Origin: Stenomitos frigidus_A
Lineage (GTDB): Bacteria; Cyanobacteriota; Cyanobacteriia; Leptolyngbyales; Leptolyngbyaceae
Direction: 5' to 3'
Assembly (NCBI RefSeq): GCF_963877135.1
Contig: NZ_CAWNSW010000073.1
Location: 186,001 to 250,000, forward strand
Length of the DNA stretch: 64,000 bases
The first letter of the stretch is position 1, and every line of letters starts with the position of its first letter. The position numbers and the translations under genes were made by a program. This document shows positions 1 to 7,619 of this stretch, piece by piece. A model generated the notes under the pieces. That model was not told where the DNA came from. It did not search any database and saw only the letters and a program-made list of their open reading frames with translations.

Positions 1-1
1 C

Positions 2-841
2 ACGGCTTTGGCAGATTTCGCTGCTGTTGATGAAATTGCCATTGTCGCAGTCCCCGGTTGTACTAGCAAAACAGTACTCGATAACCTTTCTGCCCATTGT
101 CAGGATTTGGGCGATCGCGTTGCCATTTTCGATGGTCCTAACGATGCAAATGCCACAAACCTAAAACCAGGGGAAGGCAACCTGCCAGGAAACACGAATT
201 ACGCTGCTCTTTACTATCCTTGGATTAAGGTTTTCGACCCGCCTACGAAAGACGCGAATCCCAAAGGTGATGGGTTAAAGGTTGTCCCTCCCAGTGGTCA
301 TATTGCCGGAATTTATGCTCGGGTTGATACTCAGCGGGGGGTACATAAAGCCCCTGCCAATGAAGTAATTATAGGGGCGACAGATTTGCAGGTTGCCCTG
401 ACCCGAGCTAAGCAGGATGGACTCAATCCTCAAGGGGTGAACTGCCTTCGCAACCTGAACGGCAACATTCTGGTTTGGGGTGCTCGCACCTGGGGCGGGG
501 ATGCGAACGGAGAATTTAAGTACATCAATGTTCGCCGTTTGTTTAACTACCTGCGGGAATCTATCGATGAGGGCACTCAGTGGGCTGTGTTTGAACCCAA
601 TAGTCCGGAGCTGTGGGCAAAAATACGCCGGAGCGTTACGGCTTTTCTGACGATGGTCTGGCGCAGTGGGGCATTGTTTGGTGCAACTCCACAGGAAGCC
701 TTTTTCGTGCAGTGCGACGAAGAGACGAACCCACCCGAAGTGCGCGATGCGGGTCAACTGATCGTGAAAGTTGGGGTGGCTGTAGTTAAGCCCGCCGAAT
801 TCGTCATCTTCGAGTTGAGCCAGATGTCTGGAGGGAAGTAA
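2..841 (+). CDS. Contractile tail sheath protein, 5'-truncated by window edge
   Basis: C-terminal part of a phage-tail-sheath family protein, the outer tube that contracts to drive the inner tube into a target. The reading frame is open from base 2, so the first start seen (TTG at 8) is probably internal and the true start lies upstream of the window. Sheath hallmarks are visible: a GDRVAIFDGP strand, SGHIAGIYARVD followed by HKAPANE, then NVRRLFNYLRESI and the C-terminal GATPQEAFFVQCDEETNPP and VVKPAEFVIFELSQ. The stop overlaps the next start (TAATG), implying translational coupling with the second sheath gene. The family is certain; the full length is unknown. Confidence 0.93.
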   Translation, partial: TALADFAAVDEIAIVAVPGCTSKTVLDNLSAHCQDLGDRVAIFDGPNDANATNLKPGEGNLPGNTNYAALYYPWIKVFDPPTKDANPKGDGLKVVPPSGHIAGIYARVDTQRGVHKAPANEVIIGATDLQVALTRAKQDGLNPQGVNCLRNLNGNILVWGARTWGGDANGEFKYINVRRLFNYLRESIDEGTQWAVFEPNSPELWAKIRRSVTAFLTMVWRSGALFGATPQEAFFVQCDEETNPPEVRDAGQLIVKVGVAVVKPAEFVIFELSQMSGGK

Positions 842-1974
842 TGCCCACAACCACTTCCTCACTTCCCGGACTTTACTGGCAGGATGTATTTCCACCCAGA
901 CCAGTATTGCCCTTAACGGGAGTGCCAGCCTTTTTAGGAGTTCGCCCTTCCAAGGATGGCATCACTTGTTTATATGAGGTCAATCAACCCCAGGTTTTGC
1001 ACCTCTGGACTCAGTTTGAAGAACGGTTCACCACCTCAACCCCGGGAAGTTCGATGGCAGACGCGGTGCGAGGATTCTTTGAAAACGGTGGGCGTGATTG
1101 CATTGTGATCTGGCTGGAGGATGGCTCTCCACAAGCACTAGAAAACGGTTTAACAGCAAATTCTGTTATCGATACAGCCGACCTAATCTGTGCACCCGGG
1201 ATTATAGACGTGGATCGGCAAGCCCAGATTCTCAAGTACTGCGCCGACATGGGCGATCGCTTTGCCATTCTAGATGCACCTCCCTCTTTTGATGTACCAA
1301 CGCTGAGACAGTATGCAGAATCTCTTAAAAAACTGCCAGGTAGTGATTATGGAGCGCTTTACGGTCCCTGGCTAAAAACTCCTTCCAGCACAACTCCTGT
1401 TCCCCCCTGTGGTCACGTAGCGGGGGTGTATGCATCCAGCGATCGCGCCGATGTTCCCCGTGCTCCAGCCAACATCATGCTAGAGGGCGTTCTGGATGTG
1501 GCAGCTTTAACCCGTGAGCAGCAAACTCAGTTGGCTCAACTTTCAGATAACAACCCCATTAACGGCATTCGCAGTTTGCGGGGGCGAGGGGTTCGCATTT
1601 GGGGAGCACGGACTCTCAGTTCTGACCCTCAGTGGCGGTATGTGAATGTCCGCCGACTGGCGATTACCATTCGCCGCTGGATTAATCTCAACCTGGCAGA
1701 TGTCGCCTTTGAGCCGAATGACTTTCGGCTATGGGTCCGCATTGAGCGAGAACTGAATGCCTATCTGCAAACTCTGTGGCAGCGGGGGTATCTTCAGGGA
1801 GCAACCCCCAATGAAGCCTTTAGAGTGCGTTGCAATGGCGAAACCAATCCACCAGAGGGGCGAGATCGCGGTGAAGTGGTAACCCAGATTGAATTTGCCC
1901 CAACCATTCCTAATGAATTTATCCAGATGCGGTTGATTCATGGGGATACCGGAGTAGGGATCTTGCCCACCTGA
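841..1974 (+). CDS. Contractile tail sheath protein (second copy)
   Basis: 377-residue sheath subunit, paralogous to the preceding gene. The N-terminus (LPGLYWQDVFPP...VPAFLGV) contains the strand used for subunit linking in sheaths. The C-terminal third repeats the core motifs of its neighbour: GHVAGVYASSD, RAPANIMLEGV, WGARTLSSDPQWRYVNVRR and GATPNEAFRVRC. The ATG at 841 overlaps the upstream stop. Two or more sheath genes are usual in Photorhabdus-virulence-cassette-like systems, where one may form a distinct sheath layer near the baseplate or cap. Which role this copy has cannot be told from sequence. Confidence 0.95.
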   Translation: MPTTTSSLPGLYWQDVFPPRPVLPLTGVPAFLGVRPSKDGITCLYEVNQPQVLHLWTQFEERFTTSTPGSSMADAVRGFFENGGRDCIVIWLEDGSPQALENGLTANSVIDTADLICAPGIIDVDRQAQILKYCADMGDRFAILDAPPSFDVPTLRQYAESLKKLPGSDYGALYGPWLKTPSSTTPVPPCGHVAGVYASSDRADVPRAPANIMLEGVLDVAALTREQQTQLAQLSDNNPINGIRSLRGRGVRIWGARTLSSDPQWRYVNVRRLAITIRRWINLNLADVAFEPNDFRLWVRIERELNAYLQTLWQRGYLQGATPNEAFRVRCNGETNPPEGRDRGEVVTQIEFAPTIPNEFIQMRLIHGDTGVGILPT

Positions 1975-2015
1975 CTCATTTTCCCAAGCCAGTTGTTAAT
2001 TTAAGGAGAATACCC

Positions 2016-2468
2016 ATGCCCAATGTCAAAGCCCCACATCAGCCTGATCCCTACATGGGATATAACTTTTTTGTGGAATGGAACGGAATCATCCAGGCGG
2101 GATTTCGGGAATGTAGCGGTCTGGCTGCTACCCGCAACTCTCAGGACTATCGGGAAGGCACCGACCCTCCCAACATGCGAAAACTGGGTGGAATGAAGAC
2201 TTACCCGAATGTCACTCTGCATCGGGGTACGACGAATAATCGAGAACTTTGGGATTGGTGGCAGACCAATGCTGATGGGGTTGCCCTTCGTCGAGATATT
2301 TCTATCGTGATGCTTGACCATACCGGCGAAGAGAAAATTCGCTGGAATCTGTTTCACTGCTGGCCCACAACCTGGACGGCTCCTTCATTTAATGCCACCT
2401 CGGAGGAAGTGGCGATCGAAGCACTGGAATTGGTTCATGAAGGGTTAACCGTTGATAAATGGTCGTAA
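2016..2468 (+). CDS. Tail tube protein (gp19/Pvc1-like), copy 1
   Basis: 150-residue inner tube protein. It begins PHQPDPYMGYNFFVEWNG and continues FRECSGLAATRNSQDYREG, the signature of the T4 gp19-like conserved phage tail family. It ends with the usual EEVAIEALELVHEGLTVDKW. A good ribosome site (AAGGAG) lies just before the ATG. It should polymerise as hexameric rings inside the sheath. It follows the two sheath genes, the order found in extracellular contractile injection systems. Confidence 0.93.
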   Translation: MPNVKAPHQPDPYMGYNFFVEWNGIIQAGFRECSGLAATRNSQDYREGTDPPNMRKLGGMKTYPNVTLHRGTTNNRELWDWWQTNADGVALRRDISIVMLDHTGEEKIRWNLFHCWPTTWTAPSFNATSEEVAIEALELVHEGLTVDKWS

Positions 2469-2474
2469 AGTCCT

Positions 2475-2864
2475 ATGCAAGAGATGATGCAACCGACAAT
2501 GCAACAGACCGAATTTTCCTTTGTGCTGCCTCAGGGCTACATCGATGGTGAAGGCACCATGCACCGGGAAGGCACCATGCGCCTATCTACGGCTTACGAT
2601 GAAATTGCTCCCATGCGCGACCCGCGAGTGCAGTCCAATCCTGGCTACCTGGTGATCATTCTGCTGTCGCGCGTGATTACTCGGTTAGGAACGGTACAGA
2701 ACATCACTCCTAAACTCATCGAGGGTTTGTTCTCCGGGGACCTGATTTTCTTGCAGGACTTTTATCAGCGGATTAACCAGAACGGGCACAGTCGATTGCA
2801 GGTGACCTGCCCTCACTGTCAGGGAGAGTTTCAAGTGGAGACAGCCCCTTTGGGGGAGTTGTAG
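2475..2864 (+). CDS. Tail assembly protein with CxxC motif; upstream half of a probable frameshift pair
   Basis: 129-residue protein found between tube genes in this class of operon. Residues 15-40 form an FVLPQGYIDGEGTMHREG motif, the middle is helical (GYLVIILLSRVITRLGTV), and the C-terminus carries a CPHC pair that may be half of a zinc knuckle. Its position and its relation to the following overlapping frame recall tail assembly chaperones of siphophages and myophages (lambda G and G-T). It ends only four codons after a CCCTTTG heptamer in the correct register for -1 slippage. Family function is inferred from context. Confidence 0.75.
   Translation: MQEMMQPTMQQTEFSFVLPQGYIDGEGTMHREGTMRLSTAYDEIAPMRDPRVQSNPGYLVIILLSRVITRLGTVQNITPKLIEGLFSGDLIFLQDFYQRINQNGHSRLQVTCPHCQGEFQVETAPLGEL
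2846..2852 (+). promoter_or_regulatory. Candidate -1 programmed frameshift heptamer C CCT TTG
   Basis: The heptamer fits X XXY YYZ and is in register with the zero-frame codons CCT (2847) and TTG (2850) of the tail assembly gene. After slippage the tRNAs re-pair on CCC TTT and reading continues GGG GGA GTT GTA GGC, entering the small downstream frame. TTGGG (2850-2854) could pair with CCCAA (2868-2872) as a weak stem. No experiment is implied. Confidence 0.55.
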
Positions 2865-3019
2865 GCTACCCAACGGAGCGATTGCGGGAAGAAATTGCCT
2901 ACCTGGCTTACCACTTTCATTGGTCCTATGAGCGGGTGATGGGAATGGAGCACTGGGAACGACAGCAATGGGTAGCTGAATTGGCTCGAATTAATCAACA
3001 GTTGAACGAGGAACGATAG
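2852..3019 (+). CDS. DUF6760-like small CIS protein, read in the -1 frame with no start codon of its own
   Basis: This frame encodes GYPTERLREEIAYLAYHFHW followed by SYERVMGMEHWERQQWVAEL, a compact helical protein of the type found next to tube genes in extracellular contractile injection systems (recalled as DUF6760). The frame is open from 2777 but has no ATG, GTG or TTG before the conserved block; only CTG (2807, 2816) and ATT (2795) occur. The first ATG (2938) is inside the conserved part. It is therefore most simply made as a 181-residue -1 frameshift extension of the preceding gene. A rare non-canonical start is the alternative. Confidence 0.65.
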   Translation, partial: GGVVGYPTERLREEIAYLAYHFHWSYERVMGMEHWERQQWVAELARINQQLNEER

Positions 3020-3036
3020 GTGAGAGAGAACATATC

Positions 3037-3609
3037 ATGCGTGGATTAACTGGTGTATCGGCGATCGCCTCCGGTGTTTTAGGAGTGAGCCTGAATCCGT
3101 ACATGCCCTATAACTTCCTGGTGGAATTGGATGGGCTAATTACGGGCGGTTTCATGGAAGTATCTGGGCTGGAATGTGATATCACACTCGAATCCTATGA
3201 AGAAGGTGGGCAAAACGATTATGTCCATCAATTTCCCACACGGATCACCTATCCCAATCTGGTCTTAAGTAAAGGATTGACCGACGTATGGACCTTATGG
3301 AACTGGTTTGACGAAGCCCGTCAGGGCATGATCCGCCGCCGTAACGGCACCATTATGCTGCTGGACCATCAGCGACTGCCCGTCAGATGGTGGAATTTTA
3401 ACGATGCTTACCCGGTAAAGTGGGCAGGCCCTCAGTTCAACAGCAGTGCTCAAGAGGTCGCTGTCGAACGTATCGAGCTTGTGCATCGGGGAATTACCAT
3501 GCCCCTGGAAAGTAAAACATTAGCAAACGATCGTAAGGAATTCAATCAATCGTTAGCAGTTTCTGAGTCAGTTGTAAATCTTGGTGGCAGAGTCATCAGA
3601 AATTATTGA
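3037..3609 (+). CDS. Tail tube protein (gp19/Pvc5-like), copy 2
   Basis: 190-residue paralogue of the first tube protein. It shares PYMPYNFLVELDGLITGGF, EVSGLECDITLESYEEGG and the closing SSAQEVAVERIELVHRGI. It is longer by about 20 residues at the N-terminus (RGLTGVSAIASGVLGVSLN) and about 25 at the C-terminus. In related systems a second, larger tube protein sits at the baseplate-proximal end and joins the tube to the spike complex, which is the likely role here. An AGGTGAGAGAG stretch precedes the ATG. Confidence 0.92.
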   Translation: MRGLTGVSAIASGVLGVSLNPYMPYNFLVELDGLITGGFMEVSGLECDITLESYEEGGQNDYVHQFPTRITYPNLVLSKGLTDVWTLWNWFDEARQGMIRRRNGTIMLLDHQRLPVRWWNFNDAYPVKWAGPQFNSSAQEVAVERIELVHRGITMPLESKTLANDRKEFNQSLAVSESVVNLGGRVIRNY

Positions 3610-3718
3610 TAGCGAACTCAGTAACCGGAATAGGGCGTAAAAAAATCCAACAACAATGGCTTAAACAACTTGGCTCTAGTTCAGGCTTCTTTTAGTTTCT
3701 GTCTCCTAATTCCTGAAT

Positions 3719-4837
3719 ATGGTTCAATCCCCCTGGCAAAATGCTCTCAACCCACAACTTACGCAGCGATTGCTGCGGCCTCTCGTGTGTCCTGGCGTAA
3801 TTCCTGACACGCTAGCAGCGGCAATTTTTGAGCGATCGCGCCAGTTCAAGCAGCGCCTCAGTCTGCTCCATCAGTTTCAGCAGCGCTGGGGCAGACAATC
3901 CGCTTTACAGGTGCCTGATACACCGATTGTTTATGCCCAATGGGTAGAATCAACAGAACCAGCAACCACACCTTTAATCTCTCCTGGTTTAGCCAATCAA
4001 GGTAATAGTCAATCCATGCAGGTAGAGCAGCATACAACTGTTACTCAAATTACGCCTCAGCAACCTGTAACCGAGCCAACGGCTTTAGCCTCTCCAACTC
4101 AACCGCTGGTGATTCAAGCCAAATTTGCAAATCCACCCATTTCTTCTCCTGACGCTGAGCCTACATTCCCCATCACCACAAGTTCGGTGCCCAAAGTGTC
4201 TCCGAATGCTCAAGCGAGAGATCGTTTAAAGGGTTCAATTGAAGTTGAAAGGATCACGTCCACAACGACTATTTCCCAGATTTCGATCGCAGCACCACTT
4301 CCATCAAGAGAATCCACAGTAAGGAATGGAGTACTGCCTCTCGTTGTCCCCGGATCGGTTCAGCAGGGTCAATTCGCTCAACGCGCACAAGAGTCTGAGG
4401 CTTTTTCTGAAAAGCGTTTACAAAGTCTCTTGGAAGGAGAATCGCTTCTGGCACCCTCATTTGCAGATTCAGCATCCTCGTTCCCGCTGCTAAAAGAACT
4501 GCCATTGGTTAAGGCACAGAGAGTGGCGGCTGCCGAGTCTTTCTCCCAACCAACCGGAGTCACCCAACCATTGGTTCTGGCTCGCCCGATGTCATCGCGC
4601 ATTGCTTCAGGCAGTGAAGAATCGTCCATGATGCCTTCGGCTGCTAGCCATCAAATGGTTGAGCGATCGTCCATAACCCATGCTCAACCTGTGCCTCAGA
4701 AGCCAGCGATGCTCACTCCATCACCGCAACCAATTCCAACTATCAATGTCAACACCCTGACTCAACAAGTGGAACGAAAATTGATGCGAAAACTCACTGT
4801 AGAACGTGAGCGTAGGGGGCAACGGTCATGGCATTAA
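3719..4837 (+). CDS. Ser/Thr/Pro/Gln-rich low-complexity protein of the CIS operon, unknown function
   Basis: 372 residues with no recognised domain. The N-terminal 60 residues and the last 30 (VEQ-type helix ending VERKLMRKLTVERERRGQ) look structured; the roughly 280 residues between are rich in S, T, P, Q, A and V and probably disordered. Proteins with a similar charged C-terminal helix often occupy this slot, just before the LysM baseplate gene. The stop overlaps the next ATG by 10 bases, so it belongs to the operon. A linker, scaffold or tether role is possible. It is too short and too little coiled-coil to be a typical tape measure. Confidence 0.7.
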   Translation: MVQSPWQNALNPQLTQRLLRPLVCPGVIPDTLAAAIFERSRQFKQRLSLLHQFQQRWGRQSALQVPDTPIVYAQWVESTEPATTPLISPGLANQGNSQSMQVEQHTTVTQITPQQPVTEPTALASPTQPLVIQAKFANPPISSPDAEPTFPITTSSVPKVSPNAQARDRLKGSIEVERITSTTTISQISIAAPLPSRESTVRNGVLPLVVPGSVQQGQFAQRAQESEAFSEKRLQSLLEGESLLAPSFADSASSFPLLKELPLVKAQRVAAAESFSQPTGVTQPLVLARPMSSRIASGSEESSMMPSAASHQMVERSSITHAQPVPQKPAMLTPSPQPIPTINVNTLTQQVERKLMRKLTVERERRGQRSWH

Positions 4838-5568
4838 AGAAGCTCATTATTGCAGTAGAAGATCAAGGTCATGGCTTCGACTCTACAGCAATTCAAGTCT
4901 TATTTAACCCCAGTCAAATTGAGATTACTAAAACTGGTTGGGCCACTGATGAAGAGACAAAGCAGCCTTTTAGTAAACCCAGTTCGGCAACTTTAACCGT
5001 AAATCTTTTTTTCGACACCAGTATTCCAACTGATGTAGCAGGTTCTGACACTGAACGTTTCTATAAAGATTCCTTTGGTATCAATAAATATACATATGAA
5101 ACCCTTGATGTCCGCAATTATGTCAACCAAATTTTCAACTTAGCCAATCCCAGATCAGAACTAAGTAATCGTCCTCCAATTTGCCGTTTAATTTGGGGTG
5201 GCAGAAATGAAGCTCATACTAAACTAGAAAAATATGCAGGAACAGTAATGTTTCAAGGGGTTTTGCAGAGTGTTACGAAAACCTTCACTCGCTTTACTGC
5301 AGAAGGAATTCCTGTAAGAGCAAATCTCAATTGCACATTCTTAGAATATGAAGATGCTGTCAATAAAGTGAAAAAACTTAATCCAATTGATGACCCGATT
5401 CGCATTATTAAACAAGGAGAAACTCTTAGCAGTATTGCTCAGGAAGAATATGGTGACTCGGCTCTGTGGCGAATTATTGCTGATGCCAATCGCTTAGCCA
5501 ATCCTCGCAAGCTAGAGGTAGGTAGTGTATTGACTGTTCCTCCCTTACCTCGACAAGGAGGTCTCTAG
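4828..5568 (+). CDS. LysM-containing baseplate/tube-cap protein (Pvc7/gp53-like)
   Basis: 246 residues. The first about 180 form the contractile-injection-system tube/baseplate domain (MALKKLIIAVED...VLFNPSQIEITKTGW, then TLTVNLFFDTS). The last about 50 are a LysM module: IRIIKQGETLSSIAQEEYGD followed by WRIIADANRLANPRKLEVGS and LTVPPLP. In this family the LysM acts as a structural clamp between the tube end and the baseplate and need not bind peptidoglycan. It starts inside the preceding gene and ends three bases before the next ATG. Confidence 0.93.
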   Translation: MALKKLIIAVEDQGHGFDSTAIQVLFNPSQIEITKTGWATDEETKQPFSKPSSATLTVNLFFDTSIPTDVAGSDTERFYKDSFGINKYTYETLDVRNYVNQIFNLANPRSELSNRPPICRLIWGGRNEAHTKLEKYAGTVMFQGVLQSVTKTFTRFTAEGIPVRANLNCTFLEYEDAVNKVKKLNPIDDPIRIIKQGETLSSIAQEEYGDSALWRIIADANRLANPRKLEVGSVLTVPPLPRQGGL

Positions 5569-5570
5569 CT

Positions 5571-6638
5571 ATGCCATCCCTTAACTCAGGGTTTGATGAG
5601 TTAGCCCCAAAAGCCGAGGTTTTGATTGGCGATCGCCCGCTCAAACCAGAGGCTGACGCGAGCGTATTAGCCGTGGAAGTTTCTGAAGATATTGATGCAT
5701 TGGGTATGTTTACTCTGGAGCTAAATAACTGGGATCTTAAATCTCAGGCAATAACCTGGTCTGATGATGCTCAGTTTGAATTGGGTAATGAGGTCAAGAT
5801 TAAGTTTGGCTATGGCAACCAGACAGAAGTGGTTATGGTCGGGGAAATTACTGGGTTAGAACCGGAGTTTTCTTCAGAACAGGCTCCCCGGTTGGTTGTG
5901 CGGGGGCATGATTTTAGTCACCGCTTGATGCGGGGCACCAGAACGCGCACCTTCAGTCACATGCGAGACAGCGATATTGTGGCGCAGGTTGCTAGAGATG
6001 CCAAACTGACGGTAAAAGCCAGCCGTACTCCGGAACCATTGGACTATGTATTGCAACGAAACCAGACCGATCTGGCGTTTATTCGCGATCGCGCTTCCCG
6101 AATCGGTTATGAAACTCTGGTGGAAGGCACCACACTGATATTTCGCCCGTTAAAGCCCCAAGGCAAAGCTGTGCTGACCCTGGACCGCAAGGATTTGCTG
6201 GAATTCTCCCCACGGTTGAGTACGCTGGGACAGGTCAATGAAGTGGAAGTGCGCGGTTGGGATGCTCAGCAGAAAAAGCCAACTGTGGTGGGTAAAGCCA
6301 ATGATTACAACGTGGTGAATATGGGCAGAACCAGTGGCATCAGTACCACCAATCGAGAATTTGGTAAAACTGCTTATGCCATTATTGACCAGCCAATCAC
6401 CACCTCTCAAGAAGCCCAGGCGATCGCTGAAGGGCAAATCAATCGCATGGCTCTGGACTATATCACGGGGGAAGGTTCCTGCCAGGGCAACACAGCCCTG
6501 CGAGTCGGGCGAGTGATTGAAATTCAAGGACTGGGCAAGCGATTCAGTGGCAATTATTACGTGACTGCCACGAACCATCGCTACGCCGTTGGAGAAGGAT
6601 ATCGTACCCATTTCAGTGTAAGGAGGAATGCGACCTGA
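5571..6638 (+). CDS. Baseplate hub protein, late control gpD / VgrG N-terminal type (gp27-like)
   Basis: 355 residues with the fold of the phage late-control D and VgrG N-terminal region: VEVSEDIDALGMFTLELNNW, KIKFGYGNQTEVVMVGEITG, the HMRDSDIVAQVARDAKL segment and a C-terminal QGLGKRFSGNYYVTATNHRY. It forms the hub on which the spike sits. In PVC-like particles hub and spike may be one protein (Pvc8/VgrG); here the spike is encoded by the next gene, whose ATG overlaps this stop (TGATG). Confidence 0.93.
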   Translation: MPSLNSGFDELAPKAEVLIGDRPLKPEADASVLAVEVSEDIDALGMFTLELNNWDLKSQAITWSDDAQFELGNEVKIKFGYGNQTEVVMVGEITGLEPEFSSEQAPRLVVRGHDFSHRLMRGTRTRTFSHMRDSDIVAQVARDAKLTVKASRTPEPLDYVLQRNQTDLAFIRDRASRIGYETLVEGTTLIFRPLKPQGKAVLTLDRKDLLEFSPRLSTLGQVNEVEVRGWDAQQKKPTVVGKANDYNVVNMGRTSGISTTNREFGKTAYAIIDQPITTSQEAQAIAEGQINRMALDYITGEGSCQGNTALRVGRVIEIQGLGKRFSGNYYVTATNHRYAVGEGYRTHFSVRRNAT

Positions 6639-7222
6639 TGCCATTAGGAGATTTGGTGAGTTTACTAGCACCTGTGGAAGCCAGCGATCGCATCAATGGG
6701 GTCACCATTGCGATCGTCACGAACGTTCAGGATCCCAAAAAGCTGGGGCGAGTCAAGGTGAAGTTGCCATTGTTGTCAATGGACGATGAGAGCGATTGGG
6801 TCCGAATGCTTACCCCTATGGCTGGCAATGGGCAGGGGTTTTATTGCTTCCCTCAAGTAAATGATGAGGTGTTAGTCGGGTTTGAACAAGGGGATCCCCA
6901 GCGACCCTATGTATTAGGTGCTCTCTGGAGTGCCAGTGCAATGCCTCCCCAAGCCGCAGTCAGCCAGCGCCAACTGGTGTCTCGTAGTGGTCACAAAATT
7001 ATACTGGATGACACGGAAGGTTCAGAGCGAGTCGAGATTCGCGATCGCACTGGCAAAAACCGCATCACCATCATCAGCAAAGATAACAGTCTGGTCATCG
7101 AAACCGAGGGGGAAATCACGATCCAGGCAAAAGGCAAACTGACTCTTTCAGGTAAGGGAGTGGATATTGATGCCCAGGGTAGTCAGGTCAATTTTAAAGC
7201 CAGTCAAATGGAGGTGAAGTAA
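6638..7222 (+). CDS. Baseplate spike protein gpV/gp5-like (OB fold plus beta-helix)
   Basis: 194 residues. The OB-fold region reads IVTNVQDPKKLGRVKVKLP, then WVRMLTPMAGNGQGFYCFPQ, NDEVLVGFEQGDPQRPYVLG. The C-terminal part (GSERVEIRDRTGKNRITI, then EGEITIQAKGKLTLSGKGVDID) is the repetitive strand pattern of a trimeric beta-helix needle. It supplies the piercing tip mounted on the hub protein. No PAAR sequence follows in the operon, so the tip-sharpening protein is absent here or encoded elsewhere. Confidence 0.92.
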   Translation: MPLGDLVSLLAPVEASDRINGVTIAIVTNVQDPKKLGRVKVKLPLLSMDDESDWVRMLTPMAGNGQGFYCFPQVNDEVLVGFEQGDPQRPYVLGALWSASAMPPQAAVSQRQLVSRSGHKIILDDTEGSERVEIRDRTGKNRITIISKDNSLVIETEGEITIQAKGKLTLSGKGVDIDAQGSQVNFKASQMEVK

Positions 7223-7225
7223 CCA

Positions 7226-7609
7226 ATGGATGGCAATTTTTTAGGGGTTGGCTGGACTTCTCCTGTCAAGCTTGATAAAGGTCAAATTAAGCCTGCTAAA
7301 TATGAGGAAGCTGTGCGCCAATCGATCCACATGATCTTAAGCACAGCCAGAGGCGAACGATTGATGCGTCCTGATTTCGGCTGTAGTCTGCATGATCTGG
7401 TGTTTTCGACCAATAGTGCAACAGCGATCGGTCAGGTAATTAGTGCTGTGCAGGAGTCATTAATCCAATGGGAACCTCGCATTGATGTACTGGATGTGAC
7501 GGCAGTTCCCGACGCAGATAAACCCAATCAATTACTGATTGACATTCGCTATTTAGTCCGTACTACCAACAACCGCTTTAACCTCGTTTATCCCTTCTAT
7601 TTGAATTAG
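7226..7609 (+). CDS. Baseplate wedge protein, GPW/gp25 family
   Basis: 127 residues matching the gp25 family: AVRQSIHMILSTARGERLMR, then PDFGCSLHDLVFSTNS, with the family EPR motif in WEPRIDVLDV and a C-terminal YLVRTTNNRFNLVYPFYL. In T4 and related particles gp25 nucleates sheath polymerisation on the baseplate. It follows the spike gene by three bases and precedes the gp6-like gene, the standard gene order. Confidence 0.94.
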   Translation: MDGNFLGVGWTSPVKLDKGQIKPAKYEEAVRQSIHMILSTARGERLMRPDFGCSLHDLVFSTNSATAIGQVISAVQESLIQWEPRIDVLDVTAVPDADKPNQLLIDIRYLVRTTNNRFNLVYPFYLN

Positions 7610-7619
7610 TCTGTGTTCC

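Noticed and set aside
275..895. 206-codon minus-strand frame opposite the sheath gene
   Set aside because: It is the antisense shadow of a strongly conserved sheath sequence and has no family resemblance.
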